A stretch of DNA of 64,000 bases, taken from NCBI GenBank assembly GCA_038030265.1, contig CM075938.1, forward strand, positions 50,151,189 through 50,215,188, written 5' to 3'. The position numbers were made by a program, and so were the translations under genes. This document shows positions 22,101 to 33,905 of this stretch, piece after piece. Positions within the stretch are counted from its first letter, which is position 1, and each line of letters opens with the position of its first letter. Below the pieces are notes generated by a model. The model searched no databases. It was not told the origin of the DNA and saw only the letters and a list, made by a program, of their open reading frames with translations. This stretch comes from Corythucha ciliata. Lineage: Eukaryota > Arthropoda > Insecta > Hemiptera > Tingidae.

Positions 22101-25100
22101 CCATAAGTTTTTAAAATATTTAACGCATTTTTTTAAGGGAAATGTTTTTTTTTTTTGTTTTTTCCGTCAAGGCTCCAACAACCTTCTCCTAACCTTCTTT
22201 TTGCCCCCCAAAATAACCAAAAATAGAAACAAAATTCGTTTTTTTAATACAATCAAACTAAAAGTTAAGGAAAAAACAAATTTCAAGGTTTTCACTTCTT
22301 GCTTTCTCACTCTCTCTTCGTCTTGTCATTTAGTGCTTAAGCAACTAAACAAGAACAATTAGCTTTTTTCACAAAAAAAAGAGAAAAACACACAAAAGGA
22401 AGAATGCAAGCCCGAAAAAGGACTTTCACTGCGCAAAAATCAACAATTCGTGAAAAATTAAAAGGAAGGAAACTGTTAAAAAAAGAGAAAGTTCATACTC
22501 CCTTCCCGACGTTAAACGCATGCAGAATGCTATTTAAAATAATGAAAAAAAAAAATAAGAAGAAGAGAAAATGAACAATCAGATGGATTGAAGAGGTCTC
22601 TCCCCCGCCCACCCAGCATTGTTGAATAGCTAAGATTTTACCCATTTTCATTCGATAAAACGTGGAGTTTGAAACAATAAGGGGGGAGGGGAAGACATCA
22701 TTCTGGGATAGTAAAAATTTAAGTTGTTCCACAAAAAAAAAAAAAAAACGAGGCTAGACAACGGAAACAAAAGGCAGCCACTTGTTAACGGTTAAATATC
22801 AATGTCACATCACCGGAAACCTTGCTTGAAAGTGGGTTTCGTGTGGATGGGTGGTGGCGAGGGGTCGAAAATAGGACAGTGAGGGGTGAGGGGCGAGGAG
22901 GCCCGGTTCAGTGGGTACAGTTTTTTGAAGTAGAGGGGGAGGGGGGTTTCCGGTTTGGCTCTTCCCTGTGAAGATACACGGCCCGCCCAAGGCTAAGGCC
23001 ATCGAGATGAAAAATTGGGGGGCTAACAGTAACTACACCCCTCCCACCCACCCAGCAACTATTATATTTGTTGATGTTTTTGGTGAGTGTTTTTTAAAAA
23101 TTAGACGATACGCGAACTTTTTAGAAAAATCGAGGGGAACAGAATCAATCAATGGCCATGCACCGCATCACCGGAGCTTGAAAGGGTCGGACACCTGCAA
23201 CGCGTCAGCCAGGCTTGATCTCACCGAACAGCTTTCCTCGTGTTATGAGCCTGCTTACCCCACCCCCCACCACCACGCAAACACTAAACAGTTGCCCTGA
23301 CACATCAGTTACCACACCGCGAAAGGCCCCCAAAAATGACGCCAATGTCCATTCCATTATACCAAGTCCCAAGAGCCGTTCAATCACTTTGAGAGGAGGA
23401 ACTCCTTCGAGGGGGGCGGCTCAAGGGACTCATGCTAGCTCGGTTCCCCTAATTATCCCGCATCGAGGCCACTCCTCAAAGGTGCTTTAAACAAATGCAA
23501 AAATTCGCGTTTTAATGGTGACGAAATTTCCCCTCAATAGACGAAAGCAGTCCCTTGAGTATACACGATGAATCCATGGGCAGACAAAAAAAAAAAAAAA
23601 CTCCCGAAGAGACTGTTGAGTCATAAAACTATCTCGATTCTCCCCACATCATCCTTTTCTGAGACTAATTAACCGACAAATAAAATCCCCCCTCACCCCC
23701 CAACACCCATAAGGCAACCCACCAAACATCCCTGACCGTGCACCACTTGAACGCATGTGTATCCGTGAGGTGGTGACTCATAAAAGGAGAGGACGTTCAC
23801 CGTTTTTTTTTTTTTTTATATTTTTTTTATCTTTAAGCCATTGACAGTGCGGAGGGGAGAGGGGTTTATACGCATAAGCGTGAAATTTAGGACGAAATAA
23901 CGCGCAATTTTGTTAGTGCGAAAATGGAAAAAAGACGGAAAAGAAATTGCGCACATGAAAAACAACATCTATGCCGAAGGTTGGTGCACTCTTTCAAAGC
24001 CCCCCCCCCCAGCCTACCCCACTCATCATGCCCAACAACAAGCGTTTAATTTTAAAAATAAACTGAAAAGCTAACATTTGGCCTGCATCGAATGTTTCCA
24101 TTCAGAACAAAAATTCTTCTTTGGAGGAATCTCCTGAGTCTAATAATAAGGCAAGAGAGAGAGAGAGAGAAAAAGAGAGAAAAAAAGCATTGTGCATTGC
24201 CAAAAGGCGTGCCAATATTAATCCTAACGCGTAGTAATGATGGGAAGGGAGAGTGGGGAGGGGAGGAAAAAACTACAAAATACAATGACTCGAGAGATTG
24301 GCCTTGAAAACAATACGAGGCCTTTAAATGCATTGAAAAACACAAATTGGAGTGAGTCTAAAGTTAAGTGAACCCTTTGTTTAAGGAAAACTCATTATCG
24401 ACATTCAAGAATTAATTAGACAGACGCCTGCGATTTTTTTTAAAAATCACCCTTTCCACCCTAATCGATTAAATAGGACGATCACCCCAGTCATAGCGAA
24501 CGGGGTTGAATCAAGCGAATTAAAAAAGGCGGGAAAACAAGCGATTACATGCACAAAAACATGCGAAACATGAAAAAAAAAAAAAAAGATTACTGACCAT
24601 TGGCGCACGTCGCCAAATATTTCCCGTTGGCGCTGAAATCCATGTCCTGTATTGTGCCCGTGTGACCTTTCAACGACGTTAAAAGCCACTCGTGAGAGAA
24701 ATTCTGCTTAGAGTCCCGATGGTGGTAACTCCATTTGTCCTGATGTTGTTTCGTCTTTTTCGTTACCGTCGACTGATGATGACCAGCTTTGAGACTCGAA
24801 GTCGTTGTGGTTGATGTCGAGGAGGCGTGTCGTTCCGATTTGTCGGCTGTTTTCCCGTCGACTGTTGTCGTCGATGTTGTTGTTGTAGAGCTCTTGCGTT
24901 GTTGAGCATCGTCTGGAATAACACGAAGCCAAAATGGGAATATAAAAAAAAAGTCTGCGGGAGTAAAAAAAAATACCTTCTCCCCCCCTAGTCCTCCTCC
25001 TCTCGCTCTACAGACTATTTATCTCTTCCGTTATTTTGCTCTCATTTCTATAGAAAACAACTCAAATCCCTACCGCCCCTCACGCAGTGGTAGTGGTGGG

Positions 25101-28100
25101 AGTTCCACTTTTCCGTGCACTATAACTAACGTCGCGTCACCGGATTTCACGATGAGCGTCAACAACGAAAAAAGAAAAATCTCTCAAGGAGCCCACCAAA
25201 TGAACGCAAAACAACACAAAGAGCACATTTTAAGGCCCTCCGAAAAATGGGTGGGGAGGGTCTGACAAACGGAAGCTTGAAAGAGGATCATTGCCCTTGG
25301 ATATTGGTGGTGATGGGGGGGGATTACAGTTTTCACGGGGGGGGGGAAGGGGGATTTCCGTTTTTTAAAAATAAGCCAATGTTTCCTCACTCCTCAAGGC
25401 GGCATTGGGCGTTGCATCCCTTTTTTTGTCTTAAAATATTCAGTTTTCGAACATTTTAGAAGGTGACAAGAATAAAGCGAGGCCTTGAAAAATTAAGAAA
25501 AGACTGGCTAAAATAGGAAATTCAAATATCCCCGATTTTTGTTGTTGTTGTTGTTGTTGTTCTGTGTGCTTAACCCAGCACAAGGAGCCAAGCAGTTTTG
25601 CAAAGCAGGCAGGCAGACGAAACAATTCAAGGCTCCCCTTGACAGAATGTGTGAAATCATTCGTTTGCACACAAATCATATGCAGGTTGGTTTGCGAGGG
25701 CCGTGGTGCGGGGGGTTTGAGGGTGGCAGAACAAAGGCCGTAAAGAACGGCGGGCCGTCAAAATTCGCACAAGAGAGGATGGTAGACCAAACTATATGTG
25801 AGGTAAACTCATTTGAGCACGAAACAGAAAACAAACAAAAACAACCCCTCCTCCTCCTCCTCCTCCTCCTCCTCAGCGACCAATCACCAACATCCATAAA
25901 ATACGCCCCAAGCGTCAATTAAAAATGATACATTTAATCGAAATGAAGATAATTAAATTCGATAAAAACATGACTTGCAGGAAATAAGTGAACCTGAAAT
26001 TGCGCAATTTCGCTTCACCTAATAACGTTTTCTTCTTCCGATAAGGCTCCTCTCTTTAAATTTATGCCATCACACAATATTATTCGCTCTTTATCTCCAA
26101 AAACAAAAAATCGTGTTAACGGTGACGCAGACCGACAAAGAAGTAGGACAATCCTAAAAAAAAAAAAAGTCACGAACGGCCACCGATAAAACTACTAGAT
26201 ACTTGAACAAATTAAAAATGATCGAAAATGATTCGCAACCCCCCCCCTCAACCTCCTCCTCTGACATCCACCCACGCGCTCGCGACTGCACAGGAAATGA
26301 CACAAGTTCGAGGTGAACAAAATTACTTCACCCCATTTTTGCATCATTGAAAAAAAAAAGTGAGTCACGCTATGTAAAAATAAAACAAACGTAGAGACGA
26401 ATATCAACATCATTTCAATAGTAATGCGATTCGTAGTATTTTTGGGGGAAAAAACCCTGAGTTTCCTGAGTTTGGGTTTGTAAGTTTGAGTGGGTTATGA
26501 AGAGGGTTGAGGGGGGGGGGGTTGATAAAGCGAAAATGAACCTTTTTTTATCTTTTTGAATTTAACTTGACCTTATTTTTTGTTTTTAATGATTCAAGGG
26601 TGTTCCAGATAGTTCAACCCCCATTTATACACGGCTCTCTCCCAGCCATGAAAAGCCTCCCCCCCCCCACCGGGAATCACTGGAAATTATTGTAATTTGA
26701 AACAATTTTGTGGTATAGATAGGGCGTCTCCAGCCATTGTGTCATATGGTAGGGGGGGGGGGCGCAATCAAGCGGGGAGAACTCCCACACAACAGGCTCT
26801 CGTCTAATCGAAAATATACGTCTCGATTTATCGAGTTTCCCGTTAAAGTTTAAATTGTTTGCCCGATATTATGAGCTTGACGCGTTTTATGAATCCCTCG
26901 GACAATCGCTTGAATGCCAGTCTGACCCAGTCAAAACACAACTATAAAAGGGACCTGTTAGGGGGCAAAAATGAGCGTTTCACGTCGTTACTCCTGTGAA
27001 AACTCCTCAAATTGTGGTTCGAGCTAATTGTGGTCCGAGCCTGTTGTGGTTAGACGTTTTTGTGATTCGAGCATGTTTCACAAGATGTTCGTCGATAAAC
27101 CTACTCGAACCACAAAAAAGCTCCAGCAGCAACAATAAGTCCGAACCGTAAAAACGTCTAACCACAGGGCGCCCGAATCGCAACACGCTTAAACCTCAAA
27201 AAGTCGAACCACAGAAACGTCTAACCTCACACCACAAAAAACTGTCGGCCGCCACACCATAAATGAGCATCACTCATTTCTCGATAGTTTTAGACGTTTG
27301 TGCTGCCTGGGGTGGGGGGGGGCGAGTACAGAGTGAGAATTTGTCTTGTTTTCGTTTTCATCGTTAGACCTTCACAGACGGAGCCTTTTTAGAGCGCTCT
27401 CATCAGCTGGCCGCATTGAGGCGAGCACGGAGAGCTGACGGAGGACTGGTCTCCACAGGAGTCGAGGTGTCTCGACAGGGGACACTATGATGAACCCAAA
27501 TCAGGGAGAACCTCCGTCCGCTCTCAGTATCCCACCACGGGAACTGTGGAGCAATATCGCGGCCCTCAATAATAATTGACCTTTCAAACTCCGCGGGCTG
27601 ATAATAATAAAAGAGGCAGGACCGAGTATAGAGCGCCTTAGTATAGTGGACCCTATACTTTGGTGCCATTGCCCCGATTAGACTTCGACAGTTTACGCCC
27701 TCTGGGTTCCCTCTCTATAGCCCCCCCCCCCAATCACTACAACCACCGACCCTGAATATACAAAATTGTCTTTTTAAAACGTCCCACTGCTTCCACCAAT
27801 CTCAACATACAGAGCTTAGCTTCCCTTCCCTGTCCTCCCGTTATTGGTGATGGTAGTGAGAGAGGGCGATTGCTCCCAGGGCTGTTCACCTCAGTGGAGT
27901 ACAAAAGATGCGAAAAAATTTCAATTTTAAGACAATTAACTATCGTTAAAGCATTATTATCATTCCTAAAAAAAGGAAATTTCCCACAATGATAGCCATT
28001 TCCTGGAAATGTTTTGTGTTTTAACGCGCGTATATTTTATTCATTAAAGTCAAACTTGAACACGGTAAAAACGGGTTTCAAGGCAGTTTTCACACGAATC

Positions 28101-31100
28101 AATTTCGGCCTTTAAATTTTGAATTAAATAATTGGAGATTTAAGACGCTAATTATAAGAGAAAACAGTTTGTTTTGTCCGTTTCCTTTTTTCGGCGTATT
28201 TCCTGACATTTGAAAGTTCATCCTGGGCAATAAAAGAGCCCCCCCCCACCGTTACTCCGACGCACATCGTGAATGGTGGAGGGGGGGGGGGCTTGCGCGT
28301 TGTCTACCGCGATTGGTGCTGAGAAAATGTAAAGATTGAAGACAACAATTATCCTTTTAGGGTTAGGGCCCTGTTCACAGACGGTAGTCACAGCCTCAAG
28401 CTGCAGGGAGAGCGCAATTGACCGACCCGCGAGTCAAGGGACGGTGACCGTGGTACGTCCCCAAGTGTCTAGGCAAAGCGGTCTGCTGACTTTTTTTCAT
28501 TGTCAGTCTCAGATAACGCTGTCCCCTATTTCCATCAGACGTCCCGTTTTTCAGGTGCCCCCGCCGTGACACCACCCACAAACAACCCCCAAGACCCAAA
28601 ATCGGCACGTTTTCCAGGCGCCCACGAGAATTCAACCCCCCCCCCCCCCAATGAGTGAAAGAGGTTCAATCCGAGGGGAACCGCGTCCACTTCAAATCGG
28701 TGCACTAAGGAAAAATGGTTTCACGCGACGCGGAGAATTCGACATTTGACACGGATTTTCGATCAGATAATATTCAAAGCTGTTGAACGGGTTCTTCTCG
28801 CGATTCCGCTATTTTTGGGCCTTTTTTTTTTAGTGATGGGAACGAATTTTCCCGCAAAGCGAGAGCCACGCAATCGACTGCCCTGGAGCGTGAAAGGAAG
28901 AGCTCGACGCAGGCTGGTAGGCCGCGCTCTGGGAACTAATGGGGGAGGGGGGGGGTCGAGAAATCGAAGGACGAAACAAAACGCCAACGAGCGTTTCGGC
29001 TCGTGTATACCTACCGGGCGGCATTTTTGTCAATTGGGCTGAGTCTCGTACAAATCAATGCACTGTTGATAAAAATAGCTCGAAATAACGTGATACTGGC
29101 CCCGATGGCGCCTTTTTTAGGCGAAAAAAACACGGAAATGTAATATTGGGCCAACCACGTGGTTAATGGGTTTCCCGACGCGGATTTTCAATCAGACGAG
29201 CTCAAGTTGAAGGGATTCTAGCTGCGATGCCACCGAGTTCCGTTGCGTTTTGCTCCATTTTTCTCAGGGACGCACGAATTTTCCCGCGGTCTCAAGGAAG
29301 AGCAGTCAACGCACGCGGACCGCGGTGTTTATTGGACCGTTCTACACCCACCAGTATATTAAGAACGCAAAGCGCTCAATTTTGGTCCTCAGCACTCCAT
29401 AACGGGTCCAATGGGAAGCCGTTCGATTACTCCGGCAAAAAACTGGTGACTGTACGTCACCGAAAAGTGACAAAACTGTGTCACAAAAAAAAAAAAAATA
29501 CAATTCAGGAAGCGGGCATCAATGCCGAGGAGGGGGATTAGATAACTTTCATGCGGGAGGATTATGAAGGGATTTTGTCATTGTTATTCCCATGAAAATT
29601 TTCGTTTTCGCGGGCCAGAAATACCGTTAGCCACTCACATAAATGACTTGGGAGTGAACACTGGATTATATACGAATCTCCCGACGACTTGATAGATTTA
29701 TGCGTGAATTTGTTGAATATTATCTCCGGATGGCCGGCTCAGCGATAAAAACGACGGTGAATTTTATTATTAAAGGTTTCTGAAGAGGGGGGGGGGGCTA
29801 GTGAACAGCTTCAGTCGATGTATTTTCGTCCTAGTAACATAGTTGTAAGCATGTTCCCAGTTTTTCACCACGTGCCTTTGACTCATGGTATGAGGTATGT
29901 CTTTCAACCCGAGGGGGATCCGGTTTTTTTGTGTGGAATGCGCCGCCGTGCCGTGGCACACACAACCAGTCTTCCAGGAGTTTTAAATGTATTTTCCCGC
30001 CATAGAGGCGGTTCAAAGTCCCTTCCTTGTGTAATAAAATATTGAAGGAAGTTGACTCTTCAAGGATTCATTAAAAGGTTCGCAAAACAACTTGGCATTC
30101 TTTAAAAAATTCAATTTTAGTCCTTGCAAGAATGTAAATTGAAATTCTGAATAAACATACAAAGCAATCCCCAGGTATAACGAAGGTGGGAAGCTCGTGA
30201 TCAAGAGTGGTTGTGGTGGTGGTGCAGTCATTCAGGTGTATACCAGGAAACCATCCCGAAAGAGGAAATACGCGATATCCCTCCTCCCCTATAAACATCT
30301 TCAAGCCTGGTAGAAAGAGGCTAGGTGCCGCACATACCGGTTTTGGAGAAACCACGTGGTACGGTGCACTCGGCTCAGTCTCTTCCTTCTTTTCAAGACC
30401 CCCCCGCCCCTCAACGAATTCTCTAGAATTAAGCACCCTGCTCTCACGACTGGGAGCGTGGGAAATTCGAGAAAATGGGGGGGGGGGGCCTTATTAGAAT
30501 TCATAGGCCTCAAAAGTGGAACAAAAAAACTATACCTATTTGAAAAAAAAAAATGTGAGAATCGACAACCTTGGATGTTTCTCATAAAAAAAAATTCATT
30601 TTCATATCGCTTTGATCACAAAAAGAGGAATTACGTTCGTTTAAAACAAAACGCTGTGACGTATCCTCTTATCTTTTAATTAGAAGACAATTTTCCGGTT
30701 TTAGCATCGAAAAATTAGAATAAAAACAATATACGCATTGTATATTAGGAGCGTTAGGATTAATCCTAACTCGTGGTTCTTCGGCGTTAGATGAGAATGA
30801 GTGAGTTACAGGAGGAGGGAAAGTGGCTAATTATAGAATTATGAAACGGATTCGGACGTTCACGATTGCCCCATATTCACTCCTCCACCACCCGGCCTAC
30901 CCACCATCAACTACAAATCATTCTCCTTCTCGCTAAATTAAGATTTTGGGATGGAAAAAATTACCTGTTTTACGATTTTTGAAGTATAACTGAGACACAA
31001 CAACCCAGGCGAGGACAAGCGTGATCAAAACGGGCAAGTAACTGACGAACATGAACACCACCGTCTTTTTTAGGATTTCTCCAAAATATTGAACACTCAT
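18999..31100 (-). CDS. TBL2: transducin beta-like protein 2 (TBL2), 3' end not found
   Basis: Six exons on the minus strand (31100-30965, 24912-24598, 20308-20085, 19730-19541, 19467-19282, 19196-18999) splice in frame at GT-AG sites to 416 codons. In family knowledge TBL2 is an ER membrane-anchored WD40 protein linked to the PERK stress response. The sequence shows an N-terminal membrane segment (residues about 13-40), a Ser/Thr- and Lys-rich linker, then WD repeats. The best matches to known TBL2 are GKYLATCAND-RAVFVWSTKD, GKFIMTC, VSPCGKFVAASG, and the FAPDVKIWE-RAFELTGHSSGV-SKDGFWRLFD stretch. Introns 1 and 2 are 6.1 and 4.3 kb, the others 354, 73 and 85 bases. Human TBL2 has about 65 more residues, including a final WD repeat, which I could not find. 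The exon at 18999 ends at a good gtaatt donor, so the gene continues. Confidence 0.88.
19282..19467 (-). CDS. TBL2: TBL2 exon 5
   Basis: This is the most conserved part. FAPDVKIWEI, MTRAFELTGHSSGVLDFAF and SKDGFWRLFDIK line up with the family without gaps. Boundaries are ttcgttag and gtacga, 73 bases from exon 4. Confidence 0.9.
19541..19730 (-). CDS. TBL2: TBL2 exon 4
   Basis: It starts GHSEDIVSLGIAPNGKFIMT after an AG preceded by a pyrimidine-rich stretch (ttctctcttctcttatattactaaag). It ends in VSPCGKFVAAS at a gtaaaa donor, phase 1. Confidence 0.85.
20085..20308 (-). CDS. TBL2: TBL2 exon 3
   Basis: The exon begins after ttttttacag, completing the Asp of CAND, and runs through RAVFVWSTKDW, then LRFSPDSKAFVLVQSDN. 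These segments follow human TBL2 order. It ends at phase 0 before gtatgc. Confidence 0.88.
20595..20663 (-). terminator. REXO1 3' end: ATTAAA and A-tract
   Basis: On the minus strand ATTAAA lies about 23 bases after the REXO1 stop. A run of 16 A follows about 48 bases later. It could be the poly(A) signal plus a remnant of a retrocopied tail. A-runs are common in the window, so the tail reading is inference. Confidence 0.4.
20686..21954 (-). CDS. REXO1: RNA exonuclease 1 (REXO1), short intronless form
   Basis: 422 codons without an intron. Residues 169-221 form a Cys/His zinc ribbon (C169, C172, C190, H193, C207, C211, C212, C221). Residues 260-415 are a DEDDh exonuclease domain: D264 and E266 in LDCEM, D348 in ENDLR, H397 and D402 in GHDSCED. 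Family members trim RNA 3' ends in the nucleus. IDYNTRFSGVTAKDL, VVDTSIVFPHAYGLPYRRSL and LVLWKVRKDL are typical of REXO1 rather than REXO4. Human REXO1 is over 1200 residues, and this copy keeps only the part matching its C-terminal third. The ATG at 21954 has G at +4. The gene lies in TBL2 intron 2 on the same strand. Lack of introns, an ATTAAA at 20658-20663 (inverted), and an A16 tract at 20595-20610 suggest a processed retrocopy that stayed intact. Confidence 0.92.
   Translation of the reverse strand: MVADDPGGTSGSSSGSEGNKENASPGRCIGGSTLSRRQKKNRVRNASPPIKSKTKKQPQANIVLRQYAKLNLNDIEVYLSIFQYTLRPEDLFALGYPVESKLFPGRALIFKNAARPFDVHAKEFVPRDESVYATLLVNSHNGTDKFDRVEQVSRRATSDDDSVAEEKRCVRCQKSFFIAANGEYLTHEHCIYHWGKLIRHPSGGGECYYSCCKARRYAKGCSTAKLHVWTGVGSGRNGPFDGYVRTRPRKVPPSDGNYGVYALDCEMCYTTTGLELAKISVVASDGRLVYDTYVKPESFIIDYNTRFSGVTAKDLNKKAAKQLKEVQNDLMGFITADTILVGHGLENDLRALRMIHTTVVDTSIVFPHAYGLPYRRSLKSLVKHILKRDVQDDATGHDSCEDARSSLELVLWKVRKDLLAAK
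21955..24597. other. TBL2 intron 2, distal part upstream of REXO1
   Basis: No gene is supported. Contents are A/T-rich DNA next to REXO1, several short C or G runs, a purine tract with gagaga repeats near 24153-24185, and A runs next to the exon 2 donor. Short open frames lie on both strands without splice or homology support. Confidence 0.5.
24598..24912 (-). CDS. TBL2: TBL2 exon 2: linker and first WD strand
   Basis: The acceptor tattccag joins at phase 1. The first 70 codons are Ser, Thr, Lys and Gln rich, a low-complexity linker. The end carries FSHEWLLTSLKGHTGTIQD and the classic blade start MDFSANGKYLATCAN. The donor is gtcagt. Confidence 0.88.
24913..30964. other. TBL2 intron 1, 6 kb, rich in G/C runs and microsatellites
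   Basis: Contains at least ten runs of eight or more C or G (for example near 25316, 25338, 26511, 26752, 27314, 27721, 28243, 28282, 28640, 29789 and 30479), a TTG microsatellite (25541-25561) and a CTC microsatellite (about 25850-25874). There is also an inverted pair of minisatellite segments (27000-27250) and a loosely duplicated pair of segments (28730-28950 and 29165-29400). The minus-strand frame 27403-27669 (88 residues) has a varied composition, but neither strong splice sites nor a family motif. I leave it uncalled. Confidence 0.5.
27000..27250. repeat. inverted pair of aaccacaaaa minisatellite segments
   Basis: Bases 27010-27085 carry the reverse form (ttgtggtt, gagcctgttgtggttagac) and 27100-27250 the forward form (cgaaccacaaaaaagctcc, gtctaaccacag). 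The block is a short inverted array of the family found at 4740-5975. Confidence 0.6.
30965..31100 (-). CDS. TBL2: TBL2 exon 1: start codon and membrane anchor
   Basis: The ATG at 31098-31100 opens 45 codons with a long run of hydrophobic residues (VVFMFVSYLPVLITLVLAWV) followed by KNRK. This predicts a single-pass signal anchor with a basic stop on the cytosolic or lumenal side. The exon ends ACAG|gtaatt at phase 1. Confidence 0.8.
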
Positions 31101-32800
31101 TTTTACTGGCGAAAATTATTCAAAACCGTTCCAAAAGAAAATTAAGAAAACAACGAAAAATTCGGATATGACACTACGTCTTAGGAGGTCGACGATTGAG
31201 AGTCCAAGTAGGCGACATGGCGGCAGACTGTCGTGAGTTCCACTCGAGATCGTTGCGGCCACCGGTCAGATCCATGCGTTGCAACGCGCGTAAAATAAAT
31301 TTTCCACTGATTACAAAAAAAAAAAAAAAATATTGGAGAATTGAAGAGACTCCGCTTGAATGGAACGAAGCAAAAAAAAAAAAATGTTTTTTTATTTAAA
31401 GACCCGCGAAGGGGGCGTGTGTGTGAGTCTTCTCGCGGCGATACGGGAGACCAGAATGAGAGGAAGAAAGAGGACAAAAAATAAAACAGACAGAATGAGA
31501 GACTACCACCGAAGGGAGGGGGGGAGAAAAATGGGGGAAGCCCCTTCACCCCCCTCACATTGCAGAAAGTGAGGAAGACACGATGTGGATGAGGGGGCTG
31601 GTTGGAGGGTTGACGAGAACGTTTTTCTCCTCTGGCAGCCTTAATTATCACCGGCAGATGATTAAGAAAATGGAGAGGGAGAAGAGAAATAAAAAAAAAC
31701 TCGTAATGATGAAAGAGAGAGGAGAATGGGAAAAAAGAAGGAAATCAAACATAAACAAAAAAAAAAGAGGGGGAATAAGCTTAGAGAATTCCCTTTTGAA
31801 ACGTGTTCCACCAAGTGACTCACTTCGTCGCGTTAACAGACTGCGGTGGTCTGAGGGGGAAATTCCCATCATCGCCAGTGATGGGACGAAGTGAGGGGGG
31901 GGGGTGAAGGTGGCGTTCTACAAAAAAAATCTACACTCCCGTTGTACCAGGCCCTGCTGGTCAACCTCCCACCACCTCTTATTTCCACCCCCGGGATAAC
32001 ACTCTCTCAACCCCCAACAACACCCCACTTTTGTTCGATATTCAACAACCCCTCAATACGAGAAGACGAGAACCGCCTCCAGCCACCCATCTCAACACTC
32101 GAAGGAGGGGGGGGGGGAATTTGCCACGCCACACCAGAGAGCCGTGACGTTGATGATGCTCTAAAATCTGATTCTCGAGATTAAAAAAGAAACGAGTCGG
32201 TTTCGTAAAATGAGACTTGTTCCACGTGGTTGTCACCCTTCCAAAGTTGAAGAGCATGGAGGAGGTATGGTGGAGAAGAGAACAAGAGAAATCGCGTGGA
32301 AAATCCTCTCTCGTCACCATCATAACAAGAAACAAAGTTTTAATTATAAAACGTTGATTTCCTGGAGTCTAAGATAAATTCCCCGCGCTTCAATCAAGTT
32401 TTTGAGTGGGAAACACTCCAGAAAATAGGAGGAAATTTCCGTTTTATTTCACGATTGCCCCGAAAGATATTACTCAGCTGAAATCAAAGTCAACAGAAAT
32501 AACGTCCCCGAAGGCTAAAAAAAGAGTCGCCCCCCAAGTAACAGGCCGACAAAGGCCAACCGCACTATCGCTAAAATGTCAAGTTAAGCTCATAAAGTAT
32601 CGTTTTTTGGGACAAAATGTTTTGTTCTTGGACATACAATCCTAAACAGAAGGCTCGAAAAGTTTGGAAAGCTAATGGAATAAATGTAGACGGCTAGGAA
32701 TGAAGCTCGCTCAGCATACTTTGGTCGGAATCAGACGATTTTAAGACTTTCGATCATTTTTGAAAAAAGGTCTGAGAGGCTGTAGCGCGCTCCAAAAATA
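31101..32800. other. region 5' of TBL2, no gene seen
   Basis: The first few hundred bases should hold the TBL2 5' untranslated region and promoter. No clear TATA motif was identified. A tracts, purine-rich runs and two G runs (31895-31902, 32107-32116) follow. Open frames here are rich in Lys, Arg and Phe because of the purine bias. Confidence 0.4.
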
Positions 32801-32805
32801 GGAAT

Positions 32806-32945
32806 AGTAGGATAATAGGAAATATTAAGGAAATAGTAGAATAATAGGAAATAGTAAGGAAATAGTAGAATAATAGGAAATAGTAAGGAAATAGTAGAAT
32901 AATAGGAAATAGTAAGGAAATTGTAGAATAATAGGAAATAGTATA
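32806..32945. repeat. 29-base tandem repeat, about five copies
   Basis: Nearly identical copies of ataataggaaatagtaagga plus aatagtaga. The high identity contrasts with the diverged minisatellites elsewhere, so this small array is young. Confidence 0.9.
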
Positions 32946-33905
32946 TTTCACAACGAGTGAGGAAATCGTGTTTGGCGATCGAGGCGAAGCCGAATACTAA
33001 TTCGCTAATTACTAACAACGAGCGCGTAAAGACGCTCCTCACGAGTTGGGAACGCTATTTTTCGCTTGACCGACCAAGTATGAGGCACTTCACCACGACT
33101 CACTCCAAACACGTTACTCCTAACAGTGACGGAAAGTACTTTACACCACTCCTAGCAGTGACGTAAAGTACTTTCGTTCACTCCGTGACGTAAAGTAAGG
33201 AGTTAACTCGCTGAGATTAAACACTTTCATCGTGAGGTTGCCATGGTGAAAATAACCACTTTCTCCGTAGGTCAAGCGAAAATAAAATGTACATAGGGAT
33301 CGGACACGGCAACGTTGCCATAGAAATCCCGCCCCCGCCGGTCAATCAAAGCATTATGTGGTATCCAAGAATCTACAAATCATGTTCGAGAAAACTTGAA
33401 TGCCAAACAAAAGGTGTCCGTCCCCGATACAAAAGTTGTGGGAAATTTAATGCTTAACATGTTTTGTATGTGAAGATTTTCTTCTAAAGTCACTCGTTTT
33501 GGGGATACCGAATGCGTATAATACTCCAAAATCGCGGGATTCGGGCTGCCTAGACTTGTGCCGACCGTTGAAGAGCTCAATTTTTTTTTTCGAACACTCT
33601 AACCCTTGTTTGTATTTATATGTAACAAGGGGAATCGAACTCCAAAAAGAAGTTCTTGCAATTTCATTCTAATTAAGGCCCGAAGACCCGAAACTATCAA
33701 TGTCAGCCAGGAAACTTGTAATCACGCTCAAATTAAGACCCAAACTTGCAGCTGTTTAGCTCTAAAAGCCGCAATTCCCCAGCTATATTCAGCGGAGGTG
33801 CGGGACAGGCTATAGCTCAGGATTCACGCCTACTAAAAAGGGGGGGGGGCCAAAAACTTCAAATTTCGCGGTAATTGAGCTCCAAAATATGTTGTTGTTT
33901 TCTCG
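32946..33905. other. unique DNA with repeated TGACGTAAAGTA motifs
   Basis: Between 33125 and 33200 the motif gtgacgtaaagta or a close variant occurs three times. An inverted pair (ttttcgcttgacc near 33058, ggtcaagcgaaaa near 33270) encloses it. It may be a small foldback element. No gene is seen. Confidence 0.4.

Noticed and set aside
27403..27669. 88-residue minus frame with varied composition, in TBL2 intron 1
   Set aside because: It is not supported by splice sites or a recognisable family. It could be a decayed element. RNA evidence would be needed.
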